Shown in pieces: positions 13,395 to 20,311 of a stretch of 24,905 nt of DNA. Source of the DNA: JAAYZK01 sp964535025. GTDB lineage: Bacteria > Planctomycetota > Phycisphaerae > SM23-33 > FEN-1343. The stretch's first letter is position 1. Every line of letters begins with the position of its first letter. The DNA is taken from assembly GCA_964535025.1 (NCBI GenBank), contig CAZHRW010000008.1, positions 1 through 24,905 of the forward strand, in the 5' to 3' direction. Below the pieces are notes generated by a model that was not told the origin of the DNA, did not search any database, and saw nothing but the letters and a program-made list of their open reading frames with translations. The position numbers and the translations under genes were made by a program.

Positions 13395-14720
13395 ATGAAT
13401 ACGGTTGAACTGTCCGAGTACGGCCGCCGGTCGACGGAGCCCTCGCCGGTGGCGCGGATGATGAGCGCGTTCGCGTCGGGCTTCCGCGACGGGGTGGATA
13501 TCAACCTCGGTGTCGGGTACGTCAACGAGGCGACGATCCCCACCCAACGTGTGCTCGACGCGGCCGCCGAGGTCCTCGCCTCGCCGGAGCGGTTCCGCCA
13601 GCCGCTCAACTACGGCGGGCCGACCGGCTCGCTGCCGCTAAAAGAGGCGATCCGCCGCTGGTGGCTCGACAACGCCATCGGCGGCGTCACCAAGGCCCAC
13701 CTGGACGGCCGGCGGATTATTATCGGCCTCAGCGGCGCGACCAGCCTGCTGTACGCCGTCGCAAGCGTGATGGATCCCGGCATCGTCGTCACCGGCGACC
13801 CGATGTACTACATCTACACCAACGTCCTCCGTCGTCGCGGCTTCGAGATCCTCGCCGTCGGCGAAGACGACGAGGGCCCCCGCGTTGACCTGTTCGAGGC
13901 CGAGCTGGAGCGGCTCGGCGAGCGGGCGGCGGGCATCCGGTACATCTACCTCGTCACGATCAACAACCCCACCGGCACCATCTGCACCACCGCCCGCAAG
14001 GCCGCGTGGATCGATGCCGCCGGGCGCCTCTCGCGGCGACTGGGCCGGCGGGTGCCCGTGATCCTCGACCGGGCGTACGAGGACCTCATCCACGATCCCG
14101 ACGTCGCCCCGCCCGCCTCGGGCCTGACGCTCGACGGCGACGGGCTGGTCTATGAGGTCTCGACGCTGTCGAAAATCGTCGCCCCGGGGCTGCGGATCGG
14201 CTACATGATCGGACCCGACGACACCTTCCTGCGGGCGATCGTCCAGGCCTCCAGCGACATGGGCTTCAGCGCCTCGCCGGCCCTGCAGTCCGTGGCGGCG
14301 AGGATGCTCGACCGCCACGTCACCGAGCAGGTCCAGGCCGTCAACGCCGGTTACCGCCGGCGGGCGCAGGCGGTCGGCGCGGCAATCGACGAGCTGCTGG
14401 GCGACGTCCTCGAAGGCCGCACCGGCGGGCAGGCGGGGTTCTACTACTACCTCACCTTCCGCGACGTCCAGACGCACGGCGATTCGCGCCTCTTCCGGTT
14501 CCTCTCCCGCACCACCGGCGACGCCGCCGTCGACGGCCCGGCCGACAACCCTCACCCCCGTGTCGTCACCATCGGCGGCGAGATCTGCGTCGACCCCGGC
14601 GGCCGTCTCGTCGATCTGGGCAAGCGCCAGATGCGGCTGTCGTACGGCTACGAGGAGCCGTCGCGGGTGATCGAGGGCCTGCGGCTGATCCGCGAGGCCG
14701 TCGCCTACGCGCGGCGGTAG
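13395..14720 (+). CDS. PLP-dependent aminotransferase, class I/II
   Basis: Fold-type I aminotransferase, cytosolic. The 441 residues show INNPTGTI (189-196; Asn191), Asp225 and Tyr228 in ILDRAYED that hold the cofactor ring, and the Schiff-base Lys260 in STLSKIVAPGLRIGY. The substrate-carboxylate arginine is probably the one in QMRLSYGYEEP near the C-terminus. Overall pattern resembles the 2-aminoadipate/valine-pyruvate/MocR-like group, but with no regulator domain, and substrate cannot be named. An in-frame ATG at 13383 lies inside the putative -10, so 13395 is preferred. It is divergent from the URO-D-like gene and convergent with the HAD gene, with a gap of 16 bases. Confidence 0.87.
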   Translation: MNTVELSEYGRRSTEPSPVARMMSAFASGFRDGVDINLGVGYVNEATIPTQRVLDAAAEVLASPERFRQPLNYGGPTGSLPLKEAIRRWWLDNAIGGVTKAHLDGRRIIIGLSGATSLLYAVASVMDPGIVVTGDPMYYIYTNVLRRRGFEILAVGEDDEGPRVDLFEAELERLGERAAGIRYIYLVTINNPTGTICTTARKAAWIDAAGRLSRRLGRRVPVILDRAYEDLIHDPDVAPPASGLTLDGDGLVYEVSTLSKIVAPGLRIGYMIGPDDTFLRAIVQASSDMGFSASPALQSVAARMLDRHVTEQVQAVNAGYRRRAQAVGAAIDELLGDVLEGRTGGQAGFYYYLTFRDVQTHGDSRLFRFLSRTTGDAAVDGPADNPHPRVVTIGGEICVDPGGRLVDLGKRQMRLSYGYEEPSRVIEGLRLIREAVAYARR

Positions 14721-14736
14721 TGTGGGAAGGCCCCGT

Positions 14737-15540
14737 TTAACGGTCCACGAACGCCTCGAACACCGCCGGCGCCGCGGCCCAACTGGTTGGCTCCCGGCCG
14801 GTGAGGATGCGGTAGAAATCGACGCGCGCGTCGTCGGCGGCGCGGGCATCGTGGGTGGTGTCGCCGACGAAGAGGACGCGGTCGTACTTGCCAGCGAGGC
14901 CGGCCAGGGCGCCCGGTTTCGGCAGAAAATCCTGGGCGAGGAGGGCGTCGAACAGGTCGGCCATGCCGTCGCGGCATAGATCGTCGCGGACGGCGTCGGT
15001 CTTGGAGGCGCTGACGACGACGAGGTCGGCGCGGTCCCGCACGCCCCGAAGCGCCTCGCGGCAGCCGTCGAAGACGACGGCCTCGCGGGCGCTGCGGGCG
15101 ATGAGCTCATCGCTCAGGTCGCTCCATCGCAGCGGGGCGTCGTTGTAGCCGTACCGCTCCTGGAGGCGGCGGTAGGTGGCGGTGCCGTGCTGTTCGCCGC
15201 GGGCTTCGACGTCGGCGACGGCGCGGGCGAAAGCGGTCAGGTCGGGCACGGGCAAACCCGCGGCGGCCCACCGCTCCATCATGATCGTCAGGGCCACGAA
15301 TCGCTGCACGCCGGCGGTGGCCTCGTCGACCATGTTCACCTGGTGGCACACCTCGTCGATCTGCCCCTGGTAGGGCTCGAGGGCCGGCCAGATCCGCGTG
15401 ATCGCCAGGTTGAAGCCGTGCTGCCACTTGGCGGTCATCGTGTCCTTGCACGTGCCGTCCCAGTCGACGGCCAGGCAGCAGGCGTGCCGGCAGGGCCAGG
15501 CATTGAAATCACCCGAGGTGGGCGTGAGGATGTCGGTCAT
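14737..15540 (-). CDS. HAD-superfamily hydrolase
   Basis: Phosphatase-like enzyme of the haloacid dehalogenase superfamily. The 267 residues hold motif I AVDWDGTCKDTM (24-35; nucleophile Asp26, acid/base Asp28), a serine motif II in VVVSASKTDAV, a lysine in LPKPGAL and motif IV VGDTTHDARAADDA. The large cap inserted between motif I and II (about 40-170) is all-helical, as in C1-cap phosphoglycolate phosphatase-like enzymes. Substrate is unknown; a sugar phosphate would fit the neighbours. The open frame extends to 15642 inside the preceding gene, but ATG 15540, eight bases after that gene's stop, is where homology begins. AAAGG in the end of the upstream gene can serve as ribosome binding site. 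It is almost certainly cotranscribed with the GH3 gene. Confidence 0.85.
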   Translation of the reverse strand: MTDILTPTSGDFNAWPCRHACCLAVDWDGTCKDTMTAKWQHGFNLAITRIWPALEPYQGQIDEVCHQVNMVDEATAGVQRFVALTIMMERWAAAGLPVPDLTAFARAVADVEARGEQHGTATYRRLQERYGYNDAPLRWSDLSDELIARSAREAVVFDGCREALRGVRDRADLVVVSASKTDAVRDDLCRDGMADLFDALLAQDFLPKPGALAGLAGKYDRVLFVGDTTHDARAADDARVDFYRILTGREPTSWAAAPAVFEAFVDR

Positions 15541-15548
15541 GATGCTGG

Positions 15549-17261
15549 CTAACCTTTGGGACTGAACTTCCCGTACAACACCGCGGCGGCCGTTCGGAGC
15601 ACCGTGCGGCCGGTCCCATAGGTGCACAGGACGGTCGGCCAATCGGCCGGCAGCTCGTAGGGCAGGGGGGTGGCGCTGACGACGACGACGGTCTTGGAGG
15701 CCTCGCGAAGCATCTCGATGACCTTCGCCGAGCTCAGCGTGTTCTTGGTCTTGTAGTAGGTCACCACGAACATGTCGTAATAATCCATGTACGAGCGGAC
15801 CTTTTCGAGGTCGGCGTCGGTGGCGTTCTCCTCGATCTCGACCAGAGAAACGTTCTCGCTGTGCGGCAGCATTTCCTCCCAGAACATCCCCGGGTGCATC
15901 CAGGTGTCGTTGGCGTTGAGGTACTGACGCGGCACCTCCTCGACCAGCAGGACCCGCGTTTCCGACGACAGCGGCAGCAGCCCCGCCTCGTCCCGCACGA
16001 CGTGCACGGCCTCCTCGGCGGCGCGTCGTTCGACGTCCCGAAGCTCCGGGGCGTGGACGACGCTCTCGGCCTTGGCCGGGTCGTGTCGGTAGGTCGGGCC
16101 GAACAGGCCGCGGGCGAGCTTGGTGCGGAGGTTCTTGATCATCAGGTCGTCGAGGTGGTCCTCGGTGATCTCACCGTCGGTGACGGCCTGCATCGTCAGG
16201 CGGATGGCCTCCTCGCGCAGCGGGCCGCACTCCTTCATGAGGATGGCGCTGGCCCCGGCCTTGATCGACAGCATGCACGCCCGCGGCACGCCGTACTTCT
16301 TGGCGATGGCGCCCATGATCATCGAGTCGGTGCAGACCATGCCCTCGAAGCCGAGTTTGCCGCGGAGGATGGTGTTGATGATCGCGTCGGAGACGCTGGC
16401 GAGGTTGTCCGGATCCCAGGCGGGGTAGATCGAGTGGCCGACCATGATGGCGCCGAGCCCCTCGCCGATGAGGCGGCGGTAGGGGGCGAGGTCTTCGGCC
16501 CAGAGGGCCTCGTCGGACTTCTCGATGGCGCCGACGTCGTGGTGGGCGTCGACGACGGTGGCCCCGCGGCCGGGGAAGTGCTTGGCGCAGGCGATCATCC
16601 CGCCGTCGGTGTAACCCCGCAGTGCCGCTGAGGCCATGGCGTTGACGTGCTCGACGGTGGTGCCGAACGCCCGCGTGCGGATGTACGTGGCGGTCGGGTC
16701 GAAGCAGATGTCGACGACGGGCGAGTTGATCATGTTGAACCCGATCGCCGTCAGCTCGATGGCGAGGGCCTTGGCGACGTCGTAGACCAGCTCGGCGTCG
16801 GCGAGGCGGGCGTAGCCGAACGGGTGGGGCAGGTGGAGCGTGCCGCCGCGGACGCAGTCGCCGCCGTCGGCTTCGCAGTCGAGCATCATGTGCAGGGGGA
16901 TGTCGTAGGGGCGGTCGTCAGCGACGGCCTTGACGTCGGCGAGCAATTGGGCGTATTGGCCGACGTCCATGTAGGGCGACTTGCACAGCAGGTCCTTGCG
17001 GTCGTCGATCAGGTTGGCGGTCAGGTCGGCCGGAGAGAGCTGGTCGAAGGCCTCGGCCTGCTCGCCGGCGCGGGCGTACCGCCGGAAGCCGCGAAAGTGC
17101 TGGGTGATCCGCAGCCCGCCGCAGTGGAGCTGCGTGATCGTCCGCCGCAGGTCGGGCGTGAGCAGTGTGCCGTAAAAGGCCTGGGTGAACATCTGCCCGA
17201 CCTTCTGTTCGAGCGTCAGCGTGCCCATCAGGTCGTCGATGATCTTCTCGTTGGCGTTCAT
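15549..17261 (-). CDS. GH3 glycoside hydrolase, beta-N-acetylhexosaminidase type
   Basis: The 570 residues start with the NagZ-like opening LTLEQKVGQMF (15-25) and contain KHFPGRGATVVDAHHDVG (227-244). There, Asp238 and His240 form the Asp-His acid/base pair typical of NagZ-type GH3 enzymes. The nucleophile is Asp312 in GMVCTDSMIMGA. The C-terminal part (about 425-560) is the second alpha/beta domain found in longer GH3 members. No signal peptide is present, so it acts in the cytosol, perhaps on imported muropeptide or chitin-type fragments; the exact glycoside is inferred. ATG 17261 has GGAG six bases upstream; a 25-codon upstream extension has no homology. It heads an operon with the HAD gene and has a good promoter. 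Confidence 0.88.
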   Translation of the reverse strand: MNANEKIIDDLMGTLTLEQKVGQMFTQAFYGTLLTPDLRRTITQLHCGGLRITQHFRGFRRYARAGEQAEAFDQLSPADLTANLIDDRKDLLCKSPYMDVGQYAQLLADVKAVADDRPYDIPLHMMLDCEADGGDCVRGGTLHLPHPFGYARLADAELVYDVAKALAIELTAIGFNMINSPVVDICFDPTATYIRTRAFGTTVEHVNAMASAALRGYTDGGMIACAKHFPGRGATVVDAHHDVGAIEKSDEALWAEDLAPYRRLIGEGLGAIMVGHSIYPAWDPDNLASVSDAIINTILRGKLGFEGMVCTDSMIMGAIAKKYGVPRACMLSIKAGASAILMKECGPLREEAIRLTMQAVTDGEITEDHLDDLMIKNLRTKLARGLFGPTYRHDPAKAESVVHAPELRDVERRAAEEAVHVVRDEAGLLPLSSETRVLLVEEVPRQYLNANDTWMHPGMFWEEMLPHSENVSLVEIEENATDADLEKVRSYMDYYDMFVVTYYKTKNTLSSAKVIEMLREASKTVVVVSATPLPYELPADWPTVLCTYGTGRTVLRTAAAVLYGKFSPKG

Positions 17262-17307
17262 GGTCTGCTCCGTGTCATGCGAGGTGGCGTTGTTGTCCGG
17301 AGGGTCT

Positions 17308-17336
17308 GTTATGGCGTCTGGTGTGCGTTTTGGCAA
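17308..17336 (-). promoter_or_regulatory. Promoter of the GH3-HAD operon
   Basis: On the minus strand, TTGCCA (17336-17331, five of six), a 17-base spacer and CATAAC (17313-17308, four of six). The start codon is 46 bases further on. Confidence 0.55.
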
Positions 17337-17347
17337 GGCCGTTGCCG

Positions 17348-17376
17348 TCGACGTCCGCCCCGGCGGCCGTTACGAT
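17348..17376 (+). promoter_or_regulatory. Candidate promoter of the PHP phosphoesterase gene
   Basis: TCGACG (17348-17353), 17 bases and TACGAT (17371-17376), four of six matches each, lie 33 bases before the start codon. It is divergent from the GH3 promoter within the same 148-base gap, and the two -35 boxes are 11 bases apart. Confidence 0.4.
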
Positions 17377-17409
17377 GGGGGTGAGGCTCGGAAAGGAGCG
17401 CGTGCATTG

Positions 17410-18258
17410 ATGCGACGTCTTGTCGACCTGCATACGCATTCGACCGCCAGCGACGGGACCGCCTCGCCCGAGGCGATCGTGGCGCTGGCCCAGCAGCGGC
17501 GGCTGGCCGCAGTGGCGCTGACCGACCACGACACGACCGACGGCCTGGCCGCGGCGGCCGCGGCGGCGGCGGGGTTGGATGAGCTGACGTTCATCCCCGG
17601 CGTCGAGCTGTCGGCCGTCAGCCGGGGCACGTCGTACCACATCCTCGGCCTGCACATTGATGCCGACGCGCCGGCGCTGGCGGCGATCATCCGGCGTCTG
17701 CGGGACGCCCGCCGGCGGCGCAACGACCAGACGCTCGACGTGCTGCGGGGGCTGGGCATCGACATCACGCCCGACGACCTGCCGGCCGACGGCCGGGCGG
17801 TCGGGCGGCCGCACATCGCCCGGGCGCTGGTGGGCAAGGGGCTGGCCCGCGACGAGGCCGACGCGTTCGACCGCTACCTGCTGCCGGGCCGTCCGGCGTA
17901 CGTCAAGCGGGACCGGCCCCCCCCGAGCGAGACCATCGACGCCATCCATGCCGCCGGCGGTGTGGCGGTCCTGGCCCACCCGATCCACCTGGGCTACACC
18001 AACGCCGCCCAGTGCGAGCGGATCGTCCGTTCGCTGGTCGGTCGGGGCCTGGACGGCGTGGAGGCCTACCACAGCGACCAATCGCCCGCCCAGACGCGGC
18101 TGCTGATCGACCTGGCCCGGCGGCTCAAGCTCGTCGTCACCGGCGGCAGCGACTACCACGGCCCGTCGTATCCGGGCTTCACGCTCGGCCGTCCCCGCGT
18201 GCCCAGGACAGTGCTCCCGCCCCTGGAGGCGCGGGCGATCGCGATCCGCGGTCGCTGA
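17410..18258 (+). CDS. PHP-domain phosphoesterase (RNase AM / nucleoside bisphosphatase type)
   Basis: The 282 residues match the YciV/TrpH-like branch of PHP phosphoesterases, trinuclear-metal enzymes that hydrolyse 3',5'-nucleoside bisphosphates and trim 5' ends of RNA. Metal-binding blocks are DLHTHSTASDG, LTDHDT, PGVELSA, HILGLHI, RPHIARALV, VAVLAHP and GGSDYHG, all intact and in order. No extra domain is present, so it is not a polymerase PHP. ATG 17410 is preceded by AAGGAG at 11 bases; a TTG codon directly before it would give a spacing of eight and cannot be excluded. The GH31 gene follows after 63 bases on the same strand, but a functional link is not obvious. Confidence 0.9.
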   Translation: MRRLVDLHTHSTASDGTASPEAIVALAQQRRLAAVALTDHDTTDGLAAAAAAAAGLDELTFIPGVELSAVSRGTSYHILGLHIDADAPALAAIIRRLRDARRRRNDQTLDVLRGLGIDITPDDLPADGRAVGRPHIARALVGKGLARDEADAFDRYLLPGRPAYVKRDRPPPSETIDAIHAAGGVAVLAHPIHLGYTNAAQCERIVRSLVGRGLDGVEAYHSDQSPAQTRLLIDLARRLKLVVTGGSDYHGPSYPGFTLGRPRVPRTVLPPLEARAIAIRGR

Positions 18259-18321
18259 CGCGGGCTTGACGTTCCAGCCGCGGCGCGGACCATGGGACCG
18301 TCCTGAATTGAGGAGACCACC

Positions 18322-20298
18322 ATGCCGGAATGGACCACCGATCGTACCGCTGTCGAATGGACCGCCGTCGCGGACTCGCAGACGTTGCACTTCCGTCTCA
18401 CGCGGCCCCTGCCGTGCGCGTGGCGGCTTCGCGTGGCCGTCGAGGCGTCGGCGCTGGACGAGGCCGGTGCGGCACAGCAGCTCGCCGCCGCGCTGGGCGA
18501 GGACGCCAACGAGGCGCCGGCGCCGCTGGAGCCGGACGCCGGGGGTGTCGTGCGCTGCGGCGACGGGGCGGTCCGGATCGACGGCGGAAGCCTCCGGCTC
18601 GAACAAGCCGGGCGCGACGTGGCCGTGGATGTGATGGGGCATGTCGACGGCGCCTGGCGGGTGGGCGGGCCGCTGGAGGCGGGCGAGCGGCTGTGGGGGA
18701 CGGGCGAGCGATTCAACGCCCTGGACCAGCGCGGCCGCGACGTGACGATCTGGGCGGAGGACCGGTGGCTGCAGACGGAGGGGAACAGCTACGTGCCGAT
18801 CCCCTTCATCCTCTCCAGTCGCGGGTACGGCCTGCTGGTGAACCGCTACGAGAAGATGCGCCTGGACCTGGGGGTGAGCGATCCGCAACGTTGGGCCCTG
18901 CGCGACCTGCGGGCGCCACTGGACCTGTACGTGTTCGTCGCCGCCTCCCCGCGGGAGATCCTCGCGGATCTGGCGGCCCTGTGCGGCCGCCCGCCGATGC
19001 CGCCGGACTGGGCGTTCGGCATGCTCGTCAGCCGCCACGGGCGGACGAAGGAGTTCGCCACCGCCGAGGGCGTCCTGGCGATGGCCGACACGATGGACCG
19101 CCTCGACCTGCCCTGGTCGGGGGCGATCATCGAGGGCTGGCCCACCTACGCCCGCGAGCGCTACGGCGAGCTGAAGGCCCTGGCCGACGCGCTGCACGCC
19201 CGCGGCAAAACCGTCATGGTCTACGACGCCTGTGGCCGCGTGCGAGACAAGCTCACCGGCGAACTGCCCGACATGGAACGTTTCCTCGTGCGCGACGGCG
19301 AGGGGAGCACGGCGCTGCGGGAGTCGGAACACTATAACCCGGCCGACGCACCGAACCGCAAGACCAGCCGCTTCCTCGACATCACCTCGCCCGACGCCCG
19401 GCGTGCGTGGGAAGAAACGGTGTGGCGGCCGCTGCTGGCCGACGTGGGTGTCGACGGGGCCAAGATCGACTTCTGCGAGCAGTTCCCCGAAGACGACGAC
19501 TTGCAGTTGGCCGACGGCCGCGCGCCGGCCGGCATGCACCACCTGTTCCCGACGGTCTACAACGCCATGATGCACGCCGTGTTCCAGCGCTACCGCCCGT
19601 CCGGCGGGCTGTGCTGGAGCCGCGGGGGCGGCATCGGGGCCGGGCGGTATCCGTTCCTGTGGTGCGGGGACCAGCCCCGCGCGTTCGACGGCCTGCGCGC
19701 CATGCTGCTGGGGGCCCTGACCGCCGGTGTGTCCGGCGTGCCGTTCATGGGCCACGATATGGCCGGCTACGTGCCGGCACGCGAGCCGGACGGCAATCCC
19801 GAGGACGAGGTCTTCGTCCGCGGCACGCAGATGGCGGCCTTCTGGCCGATGATGAGCACGCACGGGACGGTGACGCGGCCGTACGATTTCCCCGCGCCGA
19901 TCGTGGACCTTTACCGGCGGTGGACGAAGATCCACTACGCGCTGCTGCCCTACATCCGTGAGCAGGCCGCCGCGTGCTGCCGCACCGGCATGCCCTTCGT
20001 GCGGGCGCTGTGCCTGGCGTACCCGGACGACGAGACCGCCTGCCGGGTCGAGGACCAGTTCCTCATGGGCGACGACCTGCTGGTGGCCCCGGTGCTGGGG
20101 CATGCGGACCGTCGTCCGGTTTATCTGCCGGCGGGCGCCTGGCGGGACGTCAACAGCGGCGAGCGGGTGGAAGGCCCCGTCGGGCTGGCCGCCTGTCCGG
20201 CGCCGCTGGAGACGCTTCCGGTTTTCGCCGCCGAGCAGCCGTCGTCGGCGGTTCTGGCCGAGTGTCTGAAGGACGTGCGCGACCTGCTGACCGGGTGA
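18322..20298 (+). CDS. GH31 family alpha-glycosidase
   Basis: Retaining alpha-glucosidase or alpha-xylosidase family. The 658 residues contain an N-terminal beta-sandwich (1-220) with the GTGERFNALDQRG segment (127-139), the catalytic barrel (about 228-560) with nucleophile Asp383 in GAKIDFCEQ, acid/base Asp450 in WCGDQPR, and substrate-site WPTYARERY. A short C-terminal beta domain follows. There is no signal peptide, so it acts in the cytosol on imported oligosaccharides. Specificity is not decided by the visible motifs; GEQ/GER after the nucleophile occurs in both glucosidases and xylosidases. GAGGAG six bases before ATG gives a firm start. It ends 13 bases before the convergent nucleotidyltransferase-kinase gene. 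Confidence 0.93.
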   Translation: MPEWTTDRTAVEWTAVADSQTLHFRLTRPLPCAWRLRVAVEASALDEAGAAQQLAAALGEDANEAPAPLEPDAGGVVRCGDGAVRIDGGSLRLEQAGRDVAVDVMGHVDGAWRVGGPLEAGERLWGTGERFNALDQRGRDVTIWAEDRWLQTEGNSYVPIPFILSSRGYGLLVNRYEKMRLDLGVSDPQRWALRDLRAPLDLYVFVAASPREILADLAALCGRPPMPPDWAFGMLVSRHGRTKEFATAEGVLAMADTMDRLDLPWSGAIIEGWPTYARERYGELKALADALHARGKTVMVYDACGRVRDKLTGELPDMERFLVRDGEGSTALRESEHYNPADAPNRKTSRFLDITSPDARRAWEETVWRPLLADVGVDGAKIDFCEQFPEDDDLQLADGRAPAGMHHLFPTVYNAMMHAVFQRYRPSGGLCWSRGGGIGAGRYPFLWCGDQPRAFDGLRAMLLGALTAGVSGVPFMGHDMAGYVPAREPDGNPEDEVFVRGTQMAAFWPMMSTHGTVTRPYDFPAPIVDLYRRWTKIHYALLPYIREQAAACCRTGMPFVRALCLAYPDDETACRVEDQFLMGDDLLVAPVLGHADRRPVYLPAGAWRDVNSGERVEGPVGLAACPAPLETLPVFAAEQPSSAVLAECLKDVRDLLTG

Positions 20299-20311
20299 AC
20301 GGCGGGGGCGC

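Noticed and set aside
17275..20103. Very long minus-strand open frame (about 940 codons) opposite the PHP and GH31 genes
   Set aside because: Composition is Arg/Gly/Pro/His/Val-rich without motifs, as expected for an antisense shadow in GC-rich DNA; both sense genes have intact family signatures.
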